Assembly (NCBI GenBank): GCA_902462015.1 | Contig: CABPZV010000044.1 | Coordinates: forward strand, 1-12,803 | Length of the DNA stretch: 12,803 bases | Direction: 5' to 3' | Source of the DNA: an uncultured Eubacteriales bacterium | Lineage (GTDB): Bacteria; Bacillota; Clostridia; Oscillospirales; CAG-272 | In this document: positions 5,771 to 12,803 of the stretch, one piece after another | How the letters are laid out: the number at the start of each line of letters is the position of its first letter | Position numbering within the stretch: position 1 is the first letter of the stretch | Program-made: the position numbers and the translations under genes | The notes under the pieces: generated by a model | What the model was told of the DNA's origin: nothing | The model's input: the letters and a program-made list of their open reading frames with translations, nothing else | Databases searched by the model: none

Positions 5771-7012
5771 TTATTCTATTTCTGCCCTTGCAACTCTCAC
5801 AATCAAAGACTTTCCGTATTCATATCCTGTAAAATTCACGCACAGCATATCATTTTTCTGAACAAAATCCAAGCTCTCTCCGCTGTCCATCCATTCAACA
5901 GATCTGACAGTATCCGCTATATTGCTGAATGCGAGATTGCCGGTAAACTCTCCATCCGGTGTAACATTTGAGTCTCCGCATATACCAAGATCGTAAATAA
6001 ACAGATATAAGTATTTTCCTCCGGCACCTTTAAGAGCAAAGTTTTTCCCGATGCAGGACGACGGGTAAGGTCTGCCGTCATATATAGCCTCGCCAAAGCA
6101 CTTCATCCATCTTCCGATCAGTTCAAAAAGCTGCTGCTGATACAAATTTATTCTACCCTGCCCCTCCGGTCCGATATTCAGAAGATAATTTGCGCCTGCC
6201 CTGCGGCAGTCACATAAATTTTTAATCAATTCACCCGGAGACTTATAGTCGATATCGTAATTTCCAATACCCCAATGATTGTTCACAGTCTGGCACATCT
6301 CAGCCGCAAGATATTTGCTCATACCCTCCCGGTTCATCGGTACAGGATTATCCTGTTCGAAAGTAACGGCGTCGATTTCAGACTCGCCGACCGCTCCCCG
6401 GTTCGAAATTCCTGTATTATTGATAATCACAGCCTCAGGCTGATATTTTCTTATGGTTGCATAAAGCTCTTTTTCCTTCCAGTCAGCACCCGGCTTTGAC
6501 CAGTTTCCGTCAAACCAAAGACCGCCTATTTTCCCATAATTTTTACAGAGAATTTCTACACTTTTTCTGAGATATTCAAGATAGCGGTCAAAGTTCTCAT
6601 TAAAATCTTTATTATACCAGTCAAGCGTAGTGTGATAAAAAAACGGAACAATATCATGCCTTCGGCAGGCATCGGCAAATTCACGGACAAGATCTCTGCC
6701 GGCAGGCGAATGCGGCGCATCAAAATTATTAAGACCGCAGGTGTCATAAAGTGAAAATCCCTCATGATGCCGAGTTGTAAGCGTTATATATCTGCATCCG
6801 GCGCTTTTCGCGGTCAAGACAAGCTTGTCCGCATCAAAGTCCTCCGCTGTAAAGCTGTCTTTAAGCTTTGCATAGTCACTCATTTTCATATGCTTCATAT
6901 GATAAATCCATTCGCCGCCGCCAAGCTGTGAATAAAGCCCCCAATGGACGAACATGCCAAAACCAAGCTGTTCATAATCCAGTATATACTGCTTTGCCTT
7001 CGGTACAGCCAT
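5771..7012 (-). CDS. GH29 alpha-L-fucosidase-like glycosidase, cytoplasmic
   Basis: This 413-residue enzyme is predicted to release L-fucose from glycans by the retaining mechanism of GH29. Visible family features are GFGMFVHWGLYS (17-28), YITLTTRHHEGFSLYDT (75-91), GGLWFDGNWS (163-172), where D168 is the likely nucleophile, NHWGIGNYD (245-253), and SPGELIKNLCDCRRAGANYL leading into LLNIGPEGQGRI (277-288). The acid/base residue cannot be assigned by eye. A C-terminal beta-rich segment follows from about 320. There is no signal peptide, so it should act on short imported oligosaccharides. The frame is open further upstream to 7114, but the ATG at 7012 has AAAGGA at the right place, starts the conserved MAVPKAKQYILDYEQLGFGM region, and lies just downstream of a good promoter. 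No sugar transporter or fucose catabolic gene is nearby. Confidence 0.9.
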   Translation of the reverse strand: MAVPKAKQYILDYEQLGFGMFVHWGLYSQLGGGEWIYHMKHMKMSDYAKLKDSFTAEDFDADKLVLTAKSAGCRYITLTTRHHEGFSLYDTCGLNNFDAPHSPAGRDLVREFADACRRHDIVPFFYHTTLDWYNKDFNENFDRYLEYLRKSVEILCKNYGKIGGLWFDGNWSKPGADWKEKELYATIRKYQPEAVIINNTGISNRGAVGESEIDAVTFEQDNPVPMNREGMSKYLAAEMCQTVNNHWGIGNYDIDYKSPGELIKNLCDCRRAGANYLLNIGPEGQGRINLYQQQLFELIGRWMKCFGEAIYDGRPYPSSCIGKNFALKGAGGKYLYLFIYDLGICGDSNVTPDGEFTGNLAFSNIADTVRSVEWMDSGESLDFVQKNDMLCVNFTGYEYGKSLIVRVARAEIE

Positions 7013-7052
7013 AATATAAATTCCTTTCGCATTAAACCATTTCTTTATTAAC

Positions 7053-7081
7053 AAAATACCATATTTAACACAATATGTCAA
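7053..7081 (-). promoter_or_regulatory. Promoter of the GH29 gene
   Basis: On the minus strand a perfect TTGACA (7081-7076) is followed after 17 bases by TATTTT (7058-7053), about 40 bases before the start codon. This supports the shorter GH29 start at 7012. Confidence 0.75.
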
Positions 7082-7095
7082 GGTAAATTCTATGT

Positions 7096-7119
7096 ACCGG
7101 ACGCTAAAAAGCATCCGGT
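7096..7119. terminator. Hairpin after the vWA gene
   Basis: ACCGGACGC (7096-7104) pairs with GCATCCGGT (7111-7119) with one G-U pair. It lies 40 bases after the vWA stop on the minus strand and 15 bases before the GH29 -35 box. The T-rich tail (TCTTTT) is on the plus-strand side, so its strength as a terminator for the vWA gene is uncertain. Confidence 0.55.
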
Positions 7120-7158
7120 CTGATTCTTTTATGATAAATATTATTTTGAATTACAGAA

Positions 7159-8532
7159 TCAGAGTACAAAATTGCAGCATTCAAAATCGTTATCTATATA
7201 ATGCGCGATAAATCTTGCTTTAAATTTGCGTTTGTTACAAATCGCATTTGCGGAACCCCGTTCGTCAAGATCCTCGGGAAGAACAAACTTCATACATCTT
7301 ACCTTAATATCACGGCAGGTCTGTCTTGTATGAGCAGGAACAGTCATTGTTTTCATACCGCGCTTATGCTCTATATCATTATCATCTACCTCAGTGATGA
7401 TCGCAGCAAGAGCAACTCTTCTGTTAGGACATACATTTTTAAGTGTGACATCAAGCTGAATAATCCGTCCGAGCGATTCCATTACTAAATCGCCGGCATC
7501 AAACTCTATACTGTCTTCGCAACCGCAGATGGTAACATCCTTAGGTTCAGGACATACCTCCGGTGACACAACAATTCCGCAGTCAACTTCTATTTCAGGC
7601 GAAGGAAACTCCACAACATTGTCCTCCTTATCACTGTAAATAATGCTGTCGTTTACCTCGACAGTTCCGGAACATGGTCCGACATGCTCAACATTAAATT
7701 CTAATTCCGCACCCTCCGTCTGACTAACTCCGAGCTCGTTTATTTTCCATTGAACTGTAGTCGAATCCATTAATGTTGCCGTTCCTTTCGTCGGCGTCGA
7801 CACAGACGTTATCTTAAAACAAGAAGAAACCTTATCCACAATTACAATATCGGTAGCGCCGGGCTTGGAAATGTTTCTTGCAAGGTCTTCAAATATATCC
7901 TCAAGCTCTTCATCATCCGGTGTAATTGCCACATAAGCAGAATCGGGATCAGAAGCCCAGTCTCTGAGCGCCTGCTCATCAATACCTCCGTTGCCGGAAA
8001 GCCCAATGCAATAGATAATTATACCCTGCGCCTTAGCCGCAGCAGCAATCGGATTCGGATCTGCACCGGCGGTCGTTTTTCCGTCGGTAAACATAATCAT
8101 TACCTTAGCATTCGACGACGCAGGATCAAACAGGTCTACAGCCTTTGTAAAAGCGTCTGCGTGGTTGGTAGAACCGCCTGCAGTAAGCGAATCAACTGCT
8201 GATTTTAAATCGCTTACCGAAGTTATAAGCTGCGTGTCCTGAGTTGCTGTGCTCGCAAAGCTCACAATTCCTATATGACTTCCGTAGCCTATCTGTCCGT
8301 CCTGAACTCCGTCGGTTGCTTCATCTATGATATCAATAAATTTTTTAGCACCGTTTTTCAAGTTGGCAAGCGGACTTCCCGACATACTTCCCGAACGGTC
8401 AAGAATTAAAACTATATCGGTAGGATTTGTCACAATGTCAGGTGCTGCCGAAAGTGACAGCTTCACTTTGAAAGATTCTCCGCAATTTATTTGTGTTGTG
8501 CTCAGCTCTTTATTTGAATTAACAATCCCCAT
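7159..8532 (-). CDS. von Willebrand factor A domain protein with cysteine-rich C-terminus
   Basis: This is a 457-residue protein. Residues about 38-215 form a vWA domain with a complete metal site: DRSGSMS (D45, S47, S49), the threonine of GGSTNH (T122) and FTDGK (D150). It should bind a divalent metal and a protein partner. Residues about 225-325 look like a beta-sandwich repeat (TDIVIVDKV... through SGTVEVNDSIIY). The last 125 residues form a separate domain rich in cysteine (VCPEPKDVTICGCED, NVCPNRRVALA, QTCRDIKVRC, DFECCNF) that I cannot assign to a named family. The N-terminus, MGIVNSNKELSTTQINCGES, has no signal peptide, membrane segment or sortase motif. A cytoplasmic role, or release by cell lysis (for example as a spore-associated protein), is therefore possible but unproven. 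AAAGGA lies nine bases before the ATG. The gene stands alone with its own leader. Confidence 0.82.
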   Translation of the reverse strand: MGIVNSNKELSTTQINCGESFKVKLSLSAAPDIVTNPTDIVLILDRSGSMSGSPLANLKNGAKKFIDIIDEATDGVQDGQIGYGSHIGIVSFASTATQDTQLITSVSDLKSAVDSLTAGGSTNHADAFTKAVDLFDPASSNAKVMIMFTDGKTTAGADPNPIAAAAKAQGIIIYCIGLSGNGGIDEQALRDWASDPDSAYVAITPDDEELEDIFEDLARNISKPGATDIVIVDKVSSCFKITSVSTPTKGTATLMDSTTVQWKINELGVSQTEGAELEFNVEHVGPCSGTVEVNDSIIYSDKEDNVVEFPSPEIEVDCGIVVSPEVCPEPKDVTICGCEDSIEFDAGDLVMESLGRIIQLDVTLKNVCPNRRVALAAIITEVDDNDIEHKRGMKTMTVPAHTRQTCRDIKVRCMKFVLPEDLDERGSANAICNKRKFKARFIAHYIDNDFECCNFVL

Positions 8533-8549
8533 TTTTTTAATTCCTTTCT

Positions 8550-8573
8550 GAGCTTCCGTTTGAACAGAAGCTC
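8550..8573 (-). promoter_or_regulatory. 5' UTR hairpin next to the vWA ribosome binding site
   Basis: In the vWA transcript GAGCTTC pairs with GAAGCTC, and the stem extends inward (U-G, G-C, U-A) to about 10 bp with a UCAA tetraloop. It ends just before AGAAAGGA, the ribosome binding site. It may stabilise the mRNA 5' end or modulate translation. The sequence from 8574 to the hsdM promoter at 8765 is AT-rich and shows no gene. Confidence 0.5.
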
Positions 8574-8764
8574 ATTACAATATATGAAAAACTGGGAAAC
8601 AAGTGAGAGCAAACAGGAAGCCGATTCAGAATATCTGATTTTGATTTCAATGAAATCTAACATTTTTCCACAACATTATTTTTTTCATTTCTAAACTCAT
8701 CTTTAAAATTATACAAACCAAATTAAGTTCCGGCTCTGTTTTTACAAAATTTCTCTCTTTTCAA

Positions 8765-8793
8765 TTGTTTTTTTAATCAATTTGTGATATACT
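8765..8793 (+). promoter_or_regulatory. Promoter of the type I restriction-modification operon
   Basis: TTGTTT (8765-8770) and TATACT (8788-8793) are 17 bases apart, with an extended -10 TG at 8785-8786. The start codon of hsdM is 70 bases downstream, with a CGGAGGA ribosome binding site (8849-8855). Confidence 0.65.
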
Positions 8794-8863
8794 GTACTCG
8801 AAATTAAGTAACTTGTCAGGCGGAGACATCTTACTTTTAGTCATATAACGGAGGACTGCACAA

Positions 8864-10432
8864 ATGGCTGATAACCGAAAAGAACAGGAGCGCGCGGAGC
8901 TCCACCGCACTATATGGGGAATTGCCGATGATCTGCGCGGAAGCGTAGATGGATGGGATTTTAAGCAATACATACTCGGTATGCTGTTTTACCGCTATAT
9001 ATCCGAAAACCTTGAGGGATATATCAACCGCGGAGAAATCGAGGCAGGAAACTCCGAATTTAAATACTCGAATTTGTCTGACGAGAACGCAGAGCAAGCA
9101 CGCGCCGGACTTGTAAATGAAAAGGGGTTTTTTATACTTCCGAGTCAGCTTTTCTGCAATGTAAGAAAACGCGCTCCGCAGGATGAAAATCTTAACGAAA
9201 CATTAGAAAAGGTATTCAACGCGATTGAAAATTCTGCAAAAGGAAGCAGCAGCGAGGGAGATTTCAAGGGTCTGTTCGATGATATAGACGTGAACAGCAA
9301 CAAGCTGGGCGCGACCGTAACACGACGAAATGAAAAGCTCGTCAAGCTGATGAACGGCGTCGGCGAGATGAAGCTCGGCGACTATCAGGATAATACTATC
9401 GACGCATTCGGTGATGCTTATGAATATCTTATGAGCATGTATGCTTCAAACGCAGGAAAAAGCGGAGGAGAGTTTTTTACTCCGCAGGAGGTTTCGGAGC
9501 TTCTGACGCGCATTGCAGTTCTCGGAAAAACCGAAGTCAATAAAGTGTATGATCCTGCTTGCGGTTCCGGCTCCCTCTTGCTGAAATCCGCAAAGATTCT
9601 TGGACGGGAAAACGTACGTCAAGGCTTTTTCGGTCAGGAAATCAACCTGACAACCTATAACCTTTGCAGAATCAACATGTTTCTTCATGACATCGATTTT
9701 GATAAATTTAATATTGCAAACGAGGACACGCTTATCTCGCCTCAGCATTGGGATGATGAACCGTTCGAGGTAATCGTGTCAAATCCTCCGTATTCCATTA
9801 AATGGGACGGAGATTCAAATCCGCTGCTTATAAATGATCCGCGCTTCTCTCCTGCCGGAGTGCTCGCCCCAAAGTCTAAAGCAGACCTCGCCTTTATCAT
9901 GCATTCCCTTTCATGGCTTGCCACAAGCGGAACCGCCGCTATAGTCTGCTTTCCCGGAGTTATGTACCGCGGCGGAGCTGAACAGAAAATACGCAAATAT
10001 CTGATTGAAAATAACTTTATTGACTGTATCATTCAACTGCCGGACAACCTCTTTTTCGGAACATCTATCGCAACCTGTATCATGGTGCTGAAAAAGTCAA
10101 AATTCGATAACAGTACGCTTTTTATTGACGCTTCAAAGGAATTTGTCAAGGTGACAAACAGCAATAAACTTATGCCGGAGAACATCGACTCGGTAATAAA
10201 CGCATACGCGGAGAGAAAGGATAAAAAACACTATTGCAGTCTTGTTCCTAACAGCGAAATTGCACATCATGATTACAACCTCTCTGTTTCCACCTACGTA
10301 GAACAGGAGGACACAAGAGAAAAAATTGACATCGAAAAGCTCAACGCGGAGATTGCCGAAATCGTGGCACGGGAGCAGGTGCTGAGGGATGAGATTGATA
10401 AGATTGTGAAGGAGATTGAGGCGGAAAAATGA
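8864..10432 (+). CDS. hsdM: Type I restriction-modification DNA methyltransferase subunit HsdM
   Basis: This 522-residue N6-adenine methyltransferase is the modification subunit, which works with HsdS as M2S and with HsdR for restriction. The N-terminal helical domain (about 10-160) starts ELHRTIWGIADDLRGSVDGW. The catalytic domain has GGEFFTPQEV (201-210), the S-adenosylmethionine motif DPACGSGS (230-237), the interval with GQEINLTTYNLCRINMFLHD (258-277), and motif IV NPPYS (307-311), which defines an adenine-N6 enzyme. A C-terminal coiled-coil tail, rich in Glu and Lys, should contact HsdS. Length and all motifs are normal, so it should be active. It is the first gene of the operon. Its TGA overlaps the ATG of the next gene (ATGA), which implies coupled translation. 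Confidence 0.97.
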   Translation: MADNRKEQERAELHRTIWGIADDLRGSVDGWDFKQYILGMLFYRYISENLEGYINRGEIEAGNSEFKYSNLSDENAEQARAGLVNEKGFFILPSQLFCNVRKRAPQDENLNETLEKVFNAIENSAKGSSSEGDFKGLFDDIDVNSNKLGATVTRRNEKLVKLMNGVGEMKLGDYQDNTIDAFGDAYEYLMSMYASNAGKSGGEFFTPQEVSELLTRIAVLGKTEVNKVYDPACGSGSLLLKSAKILGRENVRQGFFGQEINLTTYNLCRINMFLHDIDFDKFNIANEDTLISPQHWDDEPFEVIVSNPPYSIKWDGDSNPLLINDPRFSPAGVLAPKSKADLAFIMHSLSWLATSGTAAIVCFPGVMYRGGAEQKIRKYLIENNFIDCIIQLPDNLFFGTSIATCIMVLKKSKFDNSTLFIDASKEFVKVTNSNKLMPENIDSVINAYAERKDKKHYCSLVPNSEIAHHDYNLSVSTYVEQEDTREKIDIEKLNAEIAEIVAREQVLRDEIDKIVKEIEAEK

Positions 10433-11460
10433 GTAATGAATTTCGATTTTTGCTTTACAAATCTACCAATGAAGATGTTTCGGTAAACGCCGTTATAAAG
10501 GATGAAACTATATGGCTGACACAAAAAGCGATGGCAAAATTATTCGGCGTTGACAAATCTACAATAAGCAGGCATCTGAAAAATATTTTTACAGAGGGTG
10601 AATTACTTGAAGAAGTGGTTGTTGCAAAAATTGCAACAACCACTCAGCACGGTGCAATTGAAGGAAAAACACAAACCACCGACTCACAATTCTACAATCT
10701 TGATGCGATAATTTCTGTCGGCTACCGTGTTAATTCCCACCGCGCGACACAATTCCGCATCTGGGCAACCGGAGTATTAAAGGAATATATGACAAAAGGC
10801 TTTGCTTTAGACGACGAGCGACTAAAGCAAGGCAAGACAGCATTCGGTAAAGATTATTTCCGCGAACTGCTCGAACGTGTTCGCTCTATTCGAGCAAGCG
10901 AACGACGTATCTGGCAACAAGTCACAGACATATTTGCAGAATGCAGCATTGATTACGATAAAGATTCTCACGTTACACAAGATTTTTATGCTATGGTACA
11001 AAACAAATTTCATTATGCTATAACGGGGCATACAGCGGCGGAAATCGTTTATTCTCATGCGGATAAGAATAAGGAAAATATGGGTCTTACCACATGGAAA
11101 AATGCGCCCGAAGGCCGCATATTGAAATCAGATGTATCTGTCGCAAAGAACTATCTCGATGAAAAACAGATAAGACAGCTCGAGCGAACAGTTTCCGGAT
11201 ATTTCGATTATATTGAGGATTTAATCGAACGCGAAAACACCTTTACCATGGAAGAATTCGCATCAAGTATCAATGCATTTCTTGCGTTTCGAAAATATGA
11301 AATTTTGCCAGATAAAGGGAAAATATCTGCAACAGAAGCCAAACAAAAAGCGGAGGCCGAATATGCGGAATTTAACAAAATCCAGAAAATTACTTCCGAT
11401 TTTGACCGAGAGGTTCGCAAAATGCTGGGTTCCGAAATAGTAGAACACAAGAATGAATAA
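10429..11460 (+). CDS. RhuM family protein
   Basis: This 343-residue protein belongs to the Virulence_RhuM family, named after rhuM of Salmonella pathogenicity island 3. Its biochemical function is unknown, and members often sit within type I restriction-modification loci. The N-terminus carries an HTH-like segment, TIWLTQKAMAKLFGVDKSTI followed by SRHLKNIFTEGEL (28-60). Next come the family signatures TTTQHGAIEGKTQTT and FYNLDAIISVGYRVNSHRAT, then FRIWATGVLKEYMTKGFALD. The middle has YAMVQNKFHYAITGHTAAEI, and the C-terminus is helical and charged. It starts inside the end of hsdM with a four-base overlap, so it is translationally coupled to the methylase. A regulatory or DNA-binding accessory role in the operon is my inference. 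A perfect 14-bp inverted repeat lies within the gene (10614-10644). Confidence 0.92.
   Translation: MSNEFRFLLYKSTNEDVSVNAVIKDETIWLTQKAMAKLFGVDKSTISRHLKNIFTEGELLEEVVVAKIATTTQHGAIEGKTQTTDSQFYNLDAIISVGYRVNSHRATQFRIWATGVLKEYMTKGFALDDERLKQGKTAFGKDYFRELLERVRSIRASERRIWQQVTDIFAECSIDYDKDSHVTQDFYAMVQNKFHYAITGHTAAEIVYSHADKNKENMGLTTWKNAPEGRILKSDVSVAKNYLDEKQIRQLERTVSGYFDYIEDLIERENTFTMEEFASSINAFLAFRKYEILPDKGKISATEAKQKAEAEYAEFNKIQKITSDFDREVRKMLGSEIVEHKNE
10614..10644. repeat. Perfect 14-bp inverted repeat inside the RhuM gene
   Basis: AGTGGTTGTTGCAA (10614-10627) and its exact complement (10631-10644) flank AAA. In RNA this would make a very stable hairpin about 180 bases into the gene. It encodes VVVAKIATTT, so the symmetry may partly follow from the protein sequence. 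Confidence 0.8.
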
Positions 11461-11491
11461 AAATTATAGAAAAATTGGAGAGGTATAACCC

Positions 11492-12181
11492 ATGACAAAA
11501 ATTGTAAAAGATAGGCCTTTGCCACGGCATACCAAACTTGATTACAATGAATGTTATGCAAAAATTGTATTAGAAAAATTTTTTCCTGACGAGTATCAAG
11601 ATTTGCAAATCTCCGATTGCCCTGATTTAAGAACAAAAGATGGAAAGATTGGAATCGAAGTTACTTCTGCAATTCTACAAGGAGAACAGGAAGCGTTAGC
11701 ACGTGCTTGTGAAATCCCATACATTGATAAAGAAATCCAGAAGAAAAGAATCGCCTACTTAAAGGAAAAAGGCTATGAATATACAAAATACGGAATGTGG
11801 CATCCGATAAGATCCTATGAATGGATAGGCTTAAATTATCCAGATATTGAAAAAACATTTTGCATAGATTTTTTTCAAGCAGTAGAAAAGAAAATCGAAA
11901 AGCTAAACAGCGGAAACTATGAACAGTTATCAAGGTATGACCTATTTGTACAATCTGAACTATATATTGAGGAATGGATGCCTTTAAAACTGATTAATAA
12001 ATTGTGCATGATGTCTACACAGAAAAATTGTTATTCTTTTATATACCTGCTTGCCTTAAACGGATTGTTTGTGTTTGATATAGCAGCTCAAAAGTACAGC
12101 ATGAAAGAAACAGGAGAAAAACTATGGGGCTTAGGATATGTAGCACGCGATATGGTAGAAAAAGGTGAAGTAGATGACTAA
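11492..12181 (+). CDS. Uncharacterised protein with possible PD-(D/E)XK-like core
   Basis: This 229-residue protein belongs to no family I can name. The N-terminal part has a helix containing a glutamate (LDYNECYAKIVLEKFFP, 17-32), then PDLRTKDGKIGIEVTSA (44-60), then a helical region rich in Lys and Glu (EIQKKRIAYLKEKGYEYTKY), and a hydrophobic strand, YDLFVQSEL (149-157). The order helix-E, PD, about ten residues, hydrophobic-E-x-T resembles a PD-(D/E)XK nuclease core in which the lysine is replaced by threonine (D45, E56, T58). This is inference from motif spacing only. The start at 11492 has GGAGAGG nine bases upstream. Its stop overlaps the hsdS start by eight bases, so it is translated together with the restriction-modification subunits. 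Alternatives are a structural or anti-phage accessory protein. Its codon use is more AT-rich than that of hsdM. Confidence 0.6.
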   Translation: MTKIVKDRPLPRHTKLDYNECYAKIVLEKFFPDEYQDLQISDCPDLRTKDGKIGIEVTSAILQGEQEALARACEIPYIDKEIQKKRIAYLKEKGYEYTKYGMWHPIRSYEWIGLNYPDIEKTFCIDFFQAVEKKIEKLNSGNYEQLSRYDLFVQSELYIEEWMPLKLINKLCMMSTQKNCYSFIYLLALNGLFVFDIAAQKYSMKETGEKLWGLGYVARDMVEKGEVDD

Positions 12182-12803
12182 ACTTGAGGAACTGATTCAG
12201 GAACTTTGTCCGAATGGTGTCAAGTATTTAACAATTCCAGAATTATTTATTACAAGAAATGGCTATACTCCATCAAAAGCAAATGCTGAATTTTGGGGAA
12301 ACGGTACTATTCCGTGGTTTCGCATGGAGGACATTCGGGAAAACGGAAGAATCCTTACAAAATCTACCCAATATGTCTCGGAAAAAGCGATAAAGGGCAA
12401 GTTATTCCCCGAAGATTCGATTATCATTGCAACTTCGGCAACGATAGGAGAACACGCACTAATAAAGGTGCCCTCGTTAGCCAATCAGAGATTTACATAT
12501 TTGGTTTTGAAAGACGAATTCAAAAGCAGTGTTGATATGATGTTCATCTTCTATTACTGCTTTAAATTGGACGAATTTTGCAAGACGCATTTGAATCAAG
12601 GTAATTTTGCCTCTGTAGATATGAAGCAATTTGCAGAATTCAAATTTCCCCTCCCACCCCTGCCGGTTCAGCGTGAAATTGTCCGGATTCTGGACAATTT
12701 CACAGAGCTTACAGCGGAGCTGCAAGAGGAGCTGCAAGCGAGAAAGAAGCAGTATGAGTATTACCATAATGCCTTGATGGATTTTTCTAACGAGAATATA
12801 GAA
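12174..12803 (+). CDS. hsdS: Type I restriction specificity subunit HsdS (5' part, cut by window end)
   Basis: HsdS selects the DNA target for the methylase and restriction complex. The frame opens with ATG at 12174 and stays open for 210 codons to the window edge. It begins MTKLEELIQELCPNGVKYLT, the usual start of clostridial HsdS. It continues through a first target-recognition domain (about 20-155, with IPWFRMEDIRENGRI, DSIIIATSATIGEHA and SLANQRF) and then the central conserved region FPLPPLPVQREIVRILDNFT (158-177), followed by a coiled-coil spacer (about 178-200; LTAELQEELQARKKQYEYY). The second recognition domain must lie beyond the window. ATGACTAA forms the overlap with the preceding gene. 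No strong ribosome binding site other than AAAGGTGA upstream is seen, which fits translational coupling. Confidence 0.93.
   Translation, partial: MTKLEELIQELCPNGVKYLTIPELFITRNGYTPSKANAEFWGNGTIPWFRMEDIRENGRILTKSTQYVSEKAIKGKLFPEDSIIIATSATIGEHALIKVPSLANQRFTYLVLKDEFKSSVDMMFIFYYCFKLDEFCKTHLNQGNFASVDMKQFAEFKFPLPPLPVQREIVRILDNFTELTAELQEELQARKKQYEYYHNALMDFSNENIE

Noticed and set aside
7013..7114. Longer N-terminus for the GH29 gene (34 additional residues)
   Set aside because: The additional part overlaps the TTGACA/TATTTT promoter and a hairpin. The ATG at 7012 has its own ribosome binding site and fits the family start.

Overview
The window looks like chromosome of a low-to-moderate GC Gram-positive anaerobe of the Clostridia. 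The basis is strong AGGAGG-type ribosome binding sites, the smpB-ssrA pair, a DUF2935 protein, XRE regulators and the overall codon choice. I cannot fix genus or species from the sequence alone.

Layout. Positions 1-160 hold a dispersed, partly palindromic repeat that recurs in part at 4634-4682. Then come smpB (269-763) and ssrA/tmRNA (776-1127), the trans-translation pair. From about 1130 to 2000 there is a decayed accessory patch: three terminators, of which two lack an intact upstream gene, and a frameshifted, stop-interrupted HTH gene. This leads into a GC-richer regulator with an excisionase-like HTH at one end and a LuxR HTH at the other (2017-3216). Next are a DUF2935 protein (3549-4445), an XRE-type regulator whose body is seven 28-29-residue repeats (4863-5729), and on the minus strand a GH29 alpha-L-fucosidase-like enzyme (5771-7012) and a von Willebrand factor A protein without a signal peptide (7159-8532).

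From 8765 to the right edge runs a plus-strand operon of the type I restriction-modification kind: hsdM (8864-10432), a RhuM-family gene overlapping it by four bases (10429-11460), a gene of unknown function with a possible degenerate PD-(D/E)XK nuclease core (11492-12181), and hsdS overlapping that by eight bases and cut by the window end (12174-12803). hsdR is not in view. The overlaps suggest that the two extra proteins are made together with the methylase and specificity subunits.

The most unusual points are the nuclease-like gene coupled to hsdS, the 29-residue repeat regulator, a perfect 14-bp inverted repeat inside the RhuM gene, a tmRNA tag frame lacking a GCA resume codon, and the vWA protein with a cysteine-rich C-terminus.
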